A stretch of DNA of 64,000 bases from positions 1-64,000 of the forward strand of contig JAGCDQ010000051.1 of NCBI GenBank assembly GCA_017651245.1. The letters run 5' to 3'. The position numbers and the translations under genes were made by a program. The notes under the pieces were generated by a model. The model was not told the DNA's origin. It saw only the letters and a program-made list of their open reading frames with translations, and made no database searches. Source of the stretch: Bacteroidaceae bacterium. Lineage in GTDB: Bacteria > Bacteroidota > Bacteroidia > Bacteroidales > Bacteroidaceae. Within the stretch, counting starts at the first letter, position 1, and each line of letters opens with the position of its first letter. Positions 1 through 8,016 of the stretch are shown in pieces.

Positions 1-1
1 A

Positions 2-232
2 GGTAATCACGGTTGCACCATGAAAGGCATTGTGGCGGTGGATGCCGCCTATCGTTCCGTTGCCTTTGCCCAAAATGGCATCGCCATCGGTCACGAGCAC
101 GGCATCAATGGTCATACTCCCGAAGACACTATGCGCAATATGGGACTCATCGCCTCTCCTGGCATGGTGGGGACAGAAGGGGTCATTGTTGATTTGATGC
201 AGAAGAAACAGGGACAGACTGAACATTCGTAA
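2..232 (+). CDS. 3' end of a UPF0597/CyuA-like (serine dehydratase alpha-type) protein, partial
   Basis: The reading frame is open from the window edge and ends at TAA 230-232, giving about 76 C-terminal residues. They include GCTMKG near the start, then a Gly-rich stretch with NGHTPEDTMRN and GMVGTEGVIVDLM. This resembles, from memory, the C-terminus of L-cysteine desulfidase/UPF0597 proteins, where a GCAxK-type Cys is followed by an ETxRN..GM..T motif. Such enzymes release ammonia and sulfide or pyruvate from cysteine or serine. The family call is tentative; that the frame is a real gene tail is more secure. Its last 50 bases overlap the 3' end of the convergent tcdA. Confidence 0.45.
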   Translation, partial: GNHGCTMKGIVAVDAAYRSVAFAQNGIAIGHEHGINGHTPEDTMRNMGLIASPGMVGTEGVIVDLMQKKQGQTEHS

Positions 233-1019
233 CATCCTGAATGACCAATCCTGCGAGCATGAAGCCAAAGATGGCGGTGATGTGGGCGAGGGTGCCGTTG
301 ATTTGTGCCTTTGACGAGCACCACTCATGGTTGAGCAGTGAGGGGTCGCCTGGACCAGCTTGAGCCTTGGGACACATGCACTGTTCGGTGCCACAAGTGG
401 CATTGTGACCACGATTCTGGAGCAGTTCGTCACTATAGACACACTGGAATTTCTTGGAAGGGAAAGATTTATCCCTCTTGAAACGATTGCGCAGAGCACG
501 GGCAAGGGGGTCGCCCTTCACTTTCCAGAATTCTGTCACCTGAATGCGTGTGGGATCAAGTTTCAACGCAGCTCCCATTGATGAGAAGAATTTAGCTTTC
601 GTACGGCAAGCCATCAGAATAAGCAAAGCTTTGTCCTTCAGCGAGTCGATGGCATCAATGATGTAATCATAGCTTTCCAGATTGAAGGACTCTGCTGTCT
701 CTTCTGTGAATATTTTCTGCAATGCCGTGATTTCTGCTGCGGGATTGATGGTCAGTAACCGCTGACGAAGGGCTTCCACCTTCACATGACCCACTGTCTG
801 GGTGGTGGCCATGAGTTGGCGGTTGATATTGGTGATACACACACGGTCGCTGTCAACAATGGCCAACTGCCTGATACCGCTACGTACCAGACTCTCGGCA
901 CACCACGAGCCAACTCCCCCCACACCAAAGATGATCACTCGTTTCTGAGCGATACTTTCCATGACTTCATTGCCCAAAAGCAGTTCCGAACGTCGGAATA
1001 TAGCTTGTTCTATTGCCAT
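183..1019 (-). CDS. tcdA: tRNA threonylcarbamoyladenosine dehydratase (ThiF/MoeB-type E1-like)
   Basis: TcdA is an ATP-dependent cytosolic enzyme that cyclises t6A37 of ANN-decoding tRNAs to ct6A. The 278-residue protein has an N-terminal nucleotide-binding loop GVGGVGSW, a VDSDRV acidic strand, the NINRQ segment and IDAIDS, all E1/ThiF hallmarks. A Cys-rich patch and a C-terminal hydrophobic stretch follow. The frame is open upstream for 61 more codons, but homology begins at MAIEQ, so I start at 1019; a TACCTTTG promoter element 20 bases further upstream supports this. E. coli TcdA is 268 residues. The gene is divergent from the copper-type operon and convergent with the gene before it. Confidence 0.9.
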   Translation of the reverse strand: MAIEQAIFRRSELLLGNEVMESIAQKRVIIFGVGGVGSWCAESLVRSGIRQLAIVDSDRVCITNINRQLMATTQTVGHVKVEALRQRLLTINPAAEITALQKIFTEETAESFNLESYDYIIDAIDSLKDKALLILMACRTKAKFFSSMGAALKLDPTRIQVTEFWKVKGDPLARALRNRFKRDKSFPSKKFQCVYSDELLQNRGHNATCGTEQCMCPKAQAGPGDPSLLNHEWCSSKAQINGTLAHITAIFGFMLAGLVIQDVTNVQSVPVSSASNQQ

Positions 1020-1038
1020 CGTCTCTTGATTTTGGGTA

Positions 1039-1046
1039 CAAAGGTA
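1039..1046 (-). promoter_or_regulatory. -7 element of tcdA promoter
   Basis: TACCTTTG on the minus strand, 20 bases upstream of the tcdA start, matches the Bacteroidetes TAnnTTTG element. No good TTTG partner is seen at the usual 19-21 base distance. Confidence 0.5.
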
Positions 1047-1131
1047 AGAAAAAATGGAAGAATGAAAAAATGAGAGAATGAAAAACGCCCCTCTACCCCG
1101 TTTGTGGTAGGTTAATAGCGCATGAAAGGTA

Positions 1132-1162
1132 TTTCGGACATGGTGAAATGTCCGTACCTTTG
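1132..1162 (+). promoter_or_regulatory. Promoter of the lipoprotein-TonB receptor operon
   Basis: TTTC at 1132-1135 and TACCTTTG at 1155-1162 are separated by 19 bases, the Bacteroidetes sigma-ABfr spacing. Start codon 1208 lies 45 bases downstream. Confidence 0.6.
1135..1154. promoter_or_regulatory. 7-bp perfect inverted repeat filling the promoter spacer (candidate operator)
   Basis: CGGACAT at 1135-1141 and ATGTCCG at 1148-1154 form a perfect dyad with a 6-base centre. It occupies the gap between the -33 and -7 elements. A protein bound here would control the copper-type operon; which regulator is unknown. Confidence 0.45.
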
Positions 1163-1207
1163 CATCAAATTTCAAACAATAATAATCAGACAAAAAACTC
1201 AAAGAAG

Positions 1208-2155
1208 ATGAAACAAAAGGTATTAGTATTGTTTTTAGCGGTAATAACGCTAGGACTCACGTCGTGCAACAGCAACGACGATGAAACGGGAATTGTAATT
1301 GACGGAATTGACCTCACAAAGGATGTGGATTGCTGCTCGGCTGAAGAGGCATTGCAGGTGTACAAGTTCATCCAAACGGTCAAGATTATCCCCGAACTCT
1401 CCACCACGGTGGATGACAAGTACGAAGTGTGGGCTTACTCGAAGACAGGCACTTTTCACAAGGGCTACAACGACCTCTACTTCGTGGTGACGAAGAAAAA
1501 GACGGGCAACTACGTGAAGTTCTTCGACATCAAGAACATCACACCGTTGATGAACATGGTGAAGATGAACATGTGGCACAGCACCCCTGTGGGCAGCAGT
1601 TTCGAGGTGTTCGACACGACTCTACCTGCAGTGAAGCGCGGATGGGTGTCGTTCCTGATGATTACAAGCGATGCTGGCTCATGGCAGCTCTCTTACGATA
1701 TAGATGTGTTGGACAGCAAAGGGGGCTTACAGAACAAGGGCATCAACGTGGATGACTTACCAAAAGGTCAGGACTGGCTCAAGTCGTTCAAGGTGGGCGA
1801 CGAGACCTACTACCTCTCACTGGTGAATCCAACAGATTGGAAAACAGGCCACAACACCATCCAAGCGTATGTGTCGAAGAAGAACACCCCTGCCACCACA
1901 CCCTACGGATTGGCAAAGGAACAGTTCACCATCGAGATTGACCCACGCATGCCAGACATGGGTAACCACACATCGCCTGACAACACACCGCTCACCAAAC
2001 AGATAGATGGTTCCTACAGCGGCAACATCAACCTCACGATGACAGGACTCTGGCGCATCCACCTGACGGTGAAAGACTCCAAAGGTAATGTCGTGGCAGG
2101 CGGCGATGACCTCAAAGAAGGTTTCAGTTCCCTCTACTGGGATGTGACACTCTAA
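1208..2155 (+). CDS. Met-rich lipoprotein with YtkA/FixH-like domains, probable copper binding
   Basis: 315 residues beginning with a lipoprotein signal (hydrophobic stretch, then LTSC at about residues 16-19), so it is probably anchored in a membrane facing the periplasm or the surface. The body looks like two beta-sandwich repeats. The first carries a Met-rich PLMNMVKMNM-WH patch, the second DPRMPDMGNH and a C-terminal SGNINLTMTGLWRIHL strand typical of YtkA/FixH domains, which often bind copper through Met and His. An upstream in-frame ATG at 1148 is ignored because it precedes the promoter. The TonB receptor starts 29 bases downstream, so the two genes are probably one operon. Copper binding is inference. 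Confidence 0.7.
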   Translation: MKQKVLVLFLAVITLGLTSCNSNDDETGIVIDGIDLTKDVDCCSAEEALQVYKFIQTVKIIPELSTTVDDKYEVWAYSKTGTFHKGYNDLYFVVTKKKTGNYVKFFDIKNITPLMNMVKMNMWHSTPVGSSFEVFDTTLPAVKRGWVSFLMITSDAGSWQLSYDIDVLDSKGGLQNKGINVDDLPKGQDWLKSFKVGDETYYLSLVNPTDWKTGHNTIQAYVSKKNTPATTPYGLAKEQFTIEIDPRMPDMGNHTSPDNTPLTKQIDGSYSGNINLTMTGLWRIHLTVKDSKGNVVAGGDDLKEGFSSLYWDVTL

Positions 2156-2184
2156 GCAGACAATAGATAACAAAAAACTTCATC

Positions 2185-4158
2185 ATGATTGCATTAGTAT
2201 TATCAATATTACTCTCTACTGATTCCATCGCCACCTCGTCACATACCATCGACGAGGTGGTAGTGGTATCAACAACAAGCGAAGGACGCAAACGATCGGT
2301 AAAGGGACAGGTGGCAAGCATTGACGAGCACTTGTCAGAACTGTCACACGTGAATCTGGTGAGACGCGGCTCCTATGCATGGGAACCTGTAGTGAACAAC
2401 ATGGCGACGGAGCGTGTGGCGACCACCATCGACGGCATGAAGATTTTCTATGCCTGCACAGACAAGATGGATCCTGTGACCTCGTATGTGGAGAGCAGTA
2501 ACCTCCAGAGCATCCTGCTCAACAGCGGATTGAACGGTAACCCACAATCGACAGGAAACATCGGGGGAAGTCTGGATCTGAAGTTGCGCCGTTCAGGGTT
2601 TGAAGGCAGCGCCTTCCAGCTGGGTGCGAATGCGGGCTACGAGTCCAACGGTCACTTGCAGGTGTATGGTGCCGATGGAGCGGTCTCATTGAAGCGGTTC
2701 TACACCAATGCTGGCGTCTTCTACCGTCATGCCAACAACTACAAGGAAGGGGGCGGCAAGGAGGTGCAGTTCTCACAATTCCAGAAGGTGAACGTGTATG
2801 ACAATTTCGGTATCCGACTCACCGACGAGGGACGTGATGTGGTGGAAGGCACTTTCATCTACGACCGTGCCAGCAACGTGGGTTATCCTGCCCTGAACAT
2901 GGATGTGTTGAAGGCGGAGGCGTTCATCACGGCACTCTCCTATCGCCACCAGTTCAAAGAGGGCTTCCTTCATTCGTGGGAAACGAAGGGTTACTACAAC
3001 CACATCACCCACATCATGGACGACACAAAGCGCCCCGATGTGGAAATCCACATGGATATGCCCGGAAAGAGTTGGACGAGCGGACTCTACAGTCTCCTTA
3101 CTGGAAGCAAGGGACAGCACGACGTGCAGGCAAACTACGACCTCTACTACAACCGCCTCTTTGCCGACATGACGATGTATCCAGGCGGTGCAGCACCCAT
3201 GTATATGGTCACATGGCCCGATGTGGGCACGCTCAATACGGGTGTGGCTCTGAACGACCGTATCTCGTTGACCGACCAACAGTCGCTGACACTCATCGCC
3301 AAATGGGCAGTACAATGGCAGAAACTCAACAACGAAGAGGGTTATCATGCCCTGCGTGTGTTCTTCCCTGGCATGAAGGACAGCTACCATCAGGTCATCG
3401 GACGCATTGCAGCCACCTATCAGCTGTCATTTGCCAACTCCAAGCTCTCTTTCGGAGCGGGTTGGGGAAGTCGTGCTCCAACGGTGACAGAGGCTTATGG
3501 CTACTATCTCAACAACACGTTCGACCAATACGACTACATCGGTAACCCACGTCTGAAGAATGAGAGTGCCATCGAACTAAATGGAAACTTCAATTTTTCA
3601 ATTCTTCCATCCTTCAATTTTTCACTCGATGCCAACGCCTTCTTCTTCTCCAACTACATCATCGGGCAGTTCGAGAATCGTCTCTCGCCCATGACCGTCG
3701 ATGCCGAGGGCGTGAAAGTGTATGGCAACCTCAGTCATGCCACCATCGTCAATACAGCCTTCACGGCAGATTGGAAACTCTCCTCTTGGCTGACTTGGAA
3801 CACACGACTCAGCTATGCCATCGGACGAGATGACCAAAACGATCCGCTTCCCCTCATCTCCCCCTTTGCCTACACATCAAGCCTCACCTTCGCCTACAAG
3901 CATTTTCAGGGCAAGGCAGAAGTGCGAGGGAACACCAAACAAGTGAATGCAGGCAAAAAATACGGAGAAACTGCCACCGCTGCATGGGCAATCGGCAATA
4001 TCAGCGGACAATACACATTATTGTTTCAGAAGCACACATTGACGTTCCGTGCTGGCGTGGAGAATTTGTTGGACAAACGCTACTCCACCTATTCCGACTG
4101 GTGCGACATCCCACAAAAGGGACGAAACGTCTATGTGAATCTATCGTGGAATTTATAA
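2185..4158 (+). CDS. TonB-dependent outer-membrane receptor, OprC/NosA-like (probable copper uptake)
   Basis: 657 residues: short signal region, TonB-box-like DEVVVVSTT at about 23-31, plug domain, then a beta-barrel ending in a strand with terminal aromatic and Leu (VNLSWNL). In the plug, ACTDKMDP places Cys91 and Met95 in a CxxxM pattern. In the barrel, NHITHIMDD places His276 and Met278 as HxM. The CxxxM/HxM combination is the copper site described for Pseudomonas OprC, and NosA-type receptors share the surrounding words. The receptor is about 60 residues shorter than OprC. With the Met-rich lipoprotein upstream it makes a plausible TonB-driven copper importer. The receptor fold is certain; the metal is inferred from the motifs. 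Confidence 0.8.
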   Translation: MIALVLSILLSTDSIATSSHTIDEVVVVSTTSEGRKRSVKGQVASIDEHLSELSHVNLVRRGSYAWEPVVNNMATERVATTIDGMKIFYACTDKMDPVTSYVESSNLQSILLNSGLNGNPQSTGNIGGSLDLKLRRSGFEGSAFQLGANAGYESNGHLQVYGADGAVSLKRFYTNAGVFYRHANNYKEGGGKEVQFSQFQKVNVYDNFGIRLTDEGRDVVEGTFIYDRASNVGYPALNMDVLKAEAFITALSYRHQFKEGFLHSWETKGYYNHITHIMDDTKRPDVEIHMDMPGKSWTSGLYSLLTGSKGQHDVQANYDLYYNRLFADMTMYPGGAAPMYMVTWPDVGTLNTGVALNDRISLTDQQSLTLIAKWAVQWQKLNNEEGYHALRVFFPGMKDSYHQVIGRIAATYQLSFANSKLSFGAGWGSRAPTVTEAYGYYLNNTFDQYDYIGNPRLKNESAIELNGNFNFSILPSFNFSLDANAFFFSNYIIGQFENRLSPMTVDAEGVKVYGNLSHATIVNTAFTADWKLSSWLTWNTRLSYAIGRDDQNDPLPLISPFAYTSSLTFAYKHFQGKAEVRGNTKQVNAGKKYGETATAAWAIGNISGQYTLLFQKHTLTFRAGVENLLDKRYSTYSDWCDIPQKGRNVYVNLSWNL

Positions 4159-4160
4159 AG

Positions 4161-4215
4161 GTAAAAGTTAAAGGTTAAAAGTTAAAGGTTAAGGGTTAAA
4201 GGTTAAGGGTTAAAG
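4161..4215 (+). repeat. 7-bp tandem repeat tract (GTTAAAG type)
   Basis: About seven head-to-tail heptamers alternating GTTAAAG, GTTAAAA and GTTAAGG lie between the TonB receptor stop and the symporter. The tract ends in GGTTAAAGAAAC, the same ending as the tract at 5758-5835. Confidence 0.8.
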
Positions 4216-4254
4216 AAACACCGCATAGCTAAACCTCCAATCTCAAAACATCAT

Positions 4255-5463
4255 ATGAAGAATATCATCATTTGGACAAGTGCACTCATTGTGGGTACCA
4301 TACTCGGATGGTTAGGCATCGAATGGCTCAACGGACTATTGGGCTTCATCGCCACCGTCTATACACGATTGTTCCAGTTTGTGGCTGTGCCCACGATTGC
4401 CTTGGCAATCATCACCACCCTCTCTTCCTTGGGAGGGCAGAAAGAGACGGGACGGATTTTCCTTCACACCATCACGTGGACGCTCTTGACCACTTTTGCA
4501 GCAGCAGCTGTAGGGCTTGTGCTCTATCTCCTCATCAGCCCTGAAAACCTGCCAGCGGAAGTGGTGGCGACAGGGCAATCCGATGTGCCTGAGAACTTGG
4601 GCGAACTCTCCTACTACGACCACATCCTCAGCGTCATCCCCAACAACGTGATAGATCCTTTCGCCAAGGGGAATGTACTCAGCATTCTGCTCATCAGCGC
4701 AGCCATCGGTTTGGCATTGGCATTCATCAAGAAGAGCGAGAACGTGGAGGTACTCATCAAAGGCATCCTCGGTTTGCAGGAAGTGCTCTATACCCTCATC
4801 CGTGCCCTCATCTGGACATTACCCTTGGGCATCGTGGCATTTGCCGCACAACTCTCTGCACAAGTGTCTGCAGGCGTGGCAGTCGGTTCGTTGGGTCAGT
4901 ACGTAGCAGTCATCCTCGGTGGTAACCTCATCCAGTTCTTCGTGGTGCTCCCCCTCTTCCTCTTGGCAAGAGGACTGAATCCGCTGAAGGTGCTGAAAGC
5001 GATGTCACCCGCTGTGCTTATGGCACTCTTCACCAAGAGCAGTGCCGCCACCCTACCCGTTACCATGCAGTCAGCTGAGGAGCGTCAGAAAGTTCGTCCA
5101 GAAGTGGCACGCTTCGTCCTGCCCATCTGCACCACCATCAACATGAACGGCTGTGCCGCCTTCATCTTGGTCACGTCCCTTTATGTGATGCAGAACGGAG
5201 GCACCATCCTTGACCTCCCCACCATGTTCCTGTGGCTCCTCATCGCCGTCATTTCCGCCATTGGCAACGCAGGCGTTCCCATGGGTTGCTACTTCCTCAC
5301 CCTCTCCCTCATGGCTGGCGTGGGTGCTCCCATCGGCATCATGGGCATCATCCTCCCCATCTTCACCATCATCGATATGGTGGAAACGGCAGAAAACGTG
5401 TGGAGCGACTCCTGCGTCTGTGCCATCGTGAACAAAAGTACGTATCGCGTCAGCCCTCGCTAA
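4255..5463 (+). CDS. Dicarboxylate/amino-acid:cation symporter (SDF/DAACS family)
   Basis: 402 residues, almost wholly hydrophobic, with about eight membrane segments plus re-entrant hairpins. The SDF substrate-binding signatures are present: FTKSSAATLPVT at about 260, corresponding to the Ser-rich hairpin, and NMNGCA at about 296, a variant of the NMDGT motif. A GNAGVPMG stretch at about 342 matches the second hairpin. It should import an acidic or neutral amino acid or dicarboxylate with Na+ or H+. NMNGC in place of NMDGT suggests a substrate other than glutamate. It lies 96 bases after the receptor, behind a repeat tract, and is followed by a terminator; co-transcription with the copper pair is possible but not shown. 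Confidence 0.9.
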   Translation: MKNIIIWTSALIVGTILGWLGIEWLNGLLGFIATVYTRLFQFVAVPTIALAIITTLSSLGGQKETGRIFLHTITWTLLTTFAAAAVGLVLYLLISPENLPAEVVATGQSDVPENLGELSYYDHILSVIPNNVIDPFAKGNVLSILLISAAIGLALAFIKKSENVEVLIKGILGLQEVLYTLIRALIWTLPLGIVAFAAQLSAQVSAGVAVGSLGQYVAVILGGNLIQFFVVLPLFLLARGLNPLKVLKAMSPAVLMALFTKSSAATLPVTMQSAEERQKVRPEVARFVLPICTTINMNGCAAFILVTSLYVMQNGGTILDLPTMFLWLLIAVISAIGNAGVPMGCYFLTLSLMAGVGAPIGIMGIILPIFTIIDMVETAENVWSDSCVCAIVNKSTYRVSPR

Positions 5464-5494
5464 CCGCTAACCGATGAACGCTAACCAAAGAAAG

Positions 5495-5528
5495 GGGAGG
5501 CTCCGAGTGGATGCCTCTCCTTGTTTTT
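5495..5528 (+). terminator. Intrinsic terminator after the symporter
   Basis: GGGAGGC (5495-5501) pairs with GCCTCTC (5513-5519) with one G-T pair over an 11-base loop, followed by CTTGTTTTT. Confidence 0.7.
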
Positions 5529-5539
5529 GGGGTCCAATG

Positions 5540-5571
5540 TTTGGAAGTTTGGAGAATTGTGCGTATCTTTG
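5540..5571 (+). promoter_or_regulatory. Promoter upstream of a gene remnant
   Basis: TTTG at 5540-5543 and TATCTTTG at 5564-5571 with a 20-base spacer form a near-ideal Bacteroidetes promoter. It now faces the remnant at 5595 and could serve the C10 peptidase at 5840. Confidence 0.65.
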
Positions 5572-5594
5572 CCCCGGAATAATATGAAACAACA

Positions 5595-5761
5595 ATGAAA
5601 AACCATCTTTCATGGATGTTTGCCACCATCCTTGTTTTCTGTGGCACGATGAATGTGCAGGCACAAATGTTGAAGGCTGCCGACCTTCGAATGCCGTGAT
5701 GGACAAGGTGGAAGAGGCGGTGAAGAACGGCATCGTCGGAAATGAGGATGATAATTGGTAA
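5595..5761 (+). pseudogene. Remnant of a secreted-protein gene: signal peptide and a C-terminal scrap
   Basis: ATG 5595 opens a 34-residue frame (MKNHLSWMFATILVFCGT..AQAQ) that stops at 5697-5699. A shifted frame from about 5690 reads NAVMDKVEEAVKNG..DDNW and ends at TAA 5759-5761, like a normal C-terminus. The first ~80 bases are clearly related to the 5' end of the acid phosphatase gene at 8017 (same MKxHLSWM..ATIL leader). I read this as a gene with most of its interior deleted and a frameshift at the joint. Its own good promoter remains. It may still make a short secreted peptide, but I see no function. Confidence 0.6.
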
Positions 5762-5835
5762 AGGTTAAGGGTTAAAGAGGTCGAAGGTCGGAGGTCAAAG
5801 GTCGGAGGTCAAAGGTCAAAAGTTAAAGGTTAAAG
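5758..5835 (+). repeat. 7-bp tandem repeat tract (GGTTAAA/AGGTCAA/AGGTCGG types)
   Basis: About eleven heptamers run from the end of the remnant to 5 bases before the C10 peptidase start. The units drift from GTTAAGG through AGGTCGG and AGGTCAA back to AGTTAAA. Confidence 0.8.
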
Positions 5836-5839
5836 AAAC

Positions 5840-7951
5840 ATGAAATCGTGGAAAAGAACTTTGGTTTGGCTAATGTCTGCACTGCTGAGTGGCGGGGCAT
5901 GGGCACAACCCATGACTGAACAGGAGGCTGCGGAACGCGTCCTGGAATACCTAAACCAGCACAGCACCTCGTCTCGTGCCAAGGCTTTGGGTGCTGCACT
6001 CAGCGGCATAACGCTGAAAGCCGCCAAGGTGGAGGCTGAGAAGATTTATGCCTTCAACATGGAAGGGGGTGGATATGTCATCGCTTCGGGCGACAGACGC
6101 ACCCTGCCCGTGTTGGGCTATTCCGACAGCGGCACCATCGACTGGGAGCAGATGCCCGACAATATGCGGGCGTGGCTACTGAGCTATGACGAAGCCATCG
6201 CCACACTGGGCGACCGCACTGACTTTGCCGACGGCAATCTCCTGACTGCCAACGGAGAGCAGCAACCTGTCCGCCGTGCGGCAAGGGTTGTCATCGAACC
6301 AATGGTGTCCACGCACTGGAACCAAGGTGCTCCATACAACAACAAGATACCACGCTATGCTGGTGACAATGAAAAATGGCAAGAAAAGGAATGCATGACG
6401 GGATGTGTCGCCACAGCGATGGCAGGAGTCATGAAGTTCCATGAATGGCCCAAGGCTGAAACCACTGCCATTCCCGCCTATTATGTCCCCGATTATTCTG
6501 AGGGTACCAAAACGACATGGTACATTGACGAACTGCCCCCTGTCACTTTCGACTGGGCAAACATGATCGACAACTACAAGGCGAAAAATGAAGAAACAGG
6601 TGAATCCGAGGTGGTCGGCACCGAAGCACAGCAAGATGCCGTTGCCACGCTGATGCGCTATTGTGCACAGGCTGTAGAGATGCAATTGGGACCTAACAGT
6701 TCTGCCGTGACGGCACACGAGATAGCCAAGGTACTCATCTCTTACTTTGGCTACGCCTCCACTGCGGGTTATGTCAAGCGTGAAGCGTATGGCATCGACG
6801 AGTGGGAAGAACTCATCTACAATGAGCTTGCCGCCAGACGTCCCATGCAATATAATGGAATAGGATCGTCTGGTGGGCATGCGTTCATCTGCGACGGTTA
6901 CAATGCCGACGGTCTGTTTCACTTCAACTGGGGATGGGGAGGCAGTGATGATGGCTATTTCTCGCTGAGTGTGCTCAACCCCTATTTTGATGCCACGGGA
7001 CGTGCCACCTACACGGGGTTTTCCACCGACCAAAGTGCCATTATCGGCATACAGCCACCCACAGAGGAGACAGAACGTCCCCTTCCTCTTGGCAGTGTCA
7101 CGATACACGACATCGAACAAAAATCAGAGAATGTCTTCACGTACACCTTCTGTTATCATGGGATAAAACCTTACCCTGACGTCACGCAGGATTATGCCCT
7201 CGGGACCATCGAAGCAGACGGCACGCTGAATCCACGCTTCATCGGTGACCCTAACGACAGCATCATTTATTCTGGATACAACTACATGACCGTGGAAATA
7301 GACCCTGACAACATCCAGTCAGGCGAGTCGCTGGTGCTCTATCCGATGATGAAATACCGTCACCACCCAGAATTGGACTGGATGTTATTCGATTCCAATG
7401 CATATCTTGTCCATGCCGGTCGCACGGAAAAGGGGAAATACTACCAGGGACTTGTGCGTGCTAGGACCGAAACATGGAACTTAAAGATTATGGATTTCAA
7501 AATCGCCCCTGAATCGGGACAAGTGGGTAAGACCAACACGATCACCCTCACCATCCACAATGAGGACGAGGAAGAATACACAAAGTCCCTTAAACTGACC
7601 CTTAATTTTTATGGTCACATCAAGGCGGAAGACATCGAAACCAGCCGAAGGCATGACTATGCATATTCCGAGCGGGCAGCCGCCTTTATCCGAGCAGGTG
7701 AGGAGGCAGAGGTTCCTTTCAACGTCAAGCTCGAAGAGGACGGAGTGATTCTCATGAAATTGTACGACGACAACAGCACACTCTTAGACGAATATGTGAT
7801 TGAAGTCTATGACCCCACTGCCATCAGTACCATCGAGGTGGATGAATCGGACGATGCTCCATACTACGACTTGCAGGGACGACGCCTCAACAGCCGTCCT
7901 GTACAGAAAGGCGTGTACTTCCACAAGGGAAAGAAGGTGCTCACACCCTAA
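5840..7951 (+). CDS. Secreted C10 family cysteine peptidase (streptopain/interpain type) with Spi propeptide
   Basis: 703 residues. A signal peptide ends about residue 22 (GGAWAQ). A Spi-type inhibitory prodomain spans about 25-125, including the GGGYVIASGDRR signature. The catalytic domain is about 150-410, with nucleophile Cys189 in TGCVATAMA and His347 in GGHAFICDGY, then the HFNWGWGG segment typical of C10. About 290 further residues contain beta-sandwich-like sequence. The end YYDLQGRRL..KGVYFHKGKK resembles the short tails of many Prevotella secreted proteins and may be a sorting signal; a second example is on the acid phosphatase next door. It should be secreted as a zymogen and degrade host or dietary protein. 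The start codon sits directly behind the heptamer tract. Confidence 0.93.
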   Translation: MKSWKRTLVWLMSALLSGGAWAQPMTEQEAAERVLEYLNQHSTSSRAKALGAALSGITLKAAKVEAEKIYAFNMEGGGYVIASGDRRTLPVLGYSDSGTIDWEQMPDNMRAWLLSYDEAIATLGDRTDFADGNLLTANGEQQPVRRAARVVIEPMVSTHWNQGAPYNNKIPRYAGDNEKWQEKECMTGCVATAMAGVMKFHEWPKAETTAIPAYYVPDYSEGTKTTWYIDELPPVTFDWANMIDNYKAKNEETGESEVVGTEAQQDAVATLMRYCAQAVEMQLGPNSSAVTAHEIAKVLISYFGYASTAGYVKREAYGIDEWEELIYNELAARRPMQYNGIGSSGGHAFICDGYNADGLFHFNWGWGGSDDGYFSLSVLNPYFDATGRATYTGFSTDQSAIIGIQPPTEETERPLPLGSVTIHDIEQKSENVFTYTFCYHGIKPYPDVTQDYALGTIEADGTLNPRFIGDPNDSIIYSGYNYMTVEIDPDNIQSGESLVLYPMMKYRHHPELDWMLFDSNAYLVHAGRTEKGKYYQGLVRARTETWNLKIMDFKIAPESGQVGKTNTITLTIHNEDEEEYTKSLKLTLNFYGHIKAEDIETSRRHDYAYSERAAAFIRAGEEAEVPFNVKLEEDGVILMKLYDDNSTLLDEYVIEVYDPTAISTIEVDESDDAPYYDLQGRRLNSRPVQKGVYFHKGKKVLTP

Positions 7952-7996
7952 TCAATCCCGTTTGTCAGCAAATCCGTAGTCTTTGTACTGGCTGCG
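7952..7996 (-). pseudogene. Duplicated 3' tail of the LolA-like gene
   Basis: Read on the minus strand, these bases encode RSQYKDYGFADKRD followed by a stop. The intact LolA-like gene at 9456 ends RSEYKDYEFVDKRD, so 11 of 14 residues match and the DNA is similar over about 45 bases. The similarity stops abruptly at 7996. It begins right after the C10 peptidase stop codon, just as the intact tail lies right after the phosphatase gene. Confidence 0.75.
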
Positions 7997-8016
7997 GTTC
8001 AACAATAAAAACTACA

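Noticed and set aside
4161..5835. Heptamer tracts as a CRISPR array
   Set aside because: Units are 7 bases with no unique spacers, and no cas gene is present.
6176..7120. 314-codon minus-strand frame inside the C10 peptidase gene
   Set aside because: Antisense shadow; the peptidase catalytic motifs lie on the + strand.
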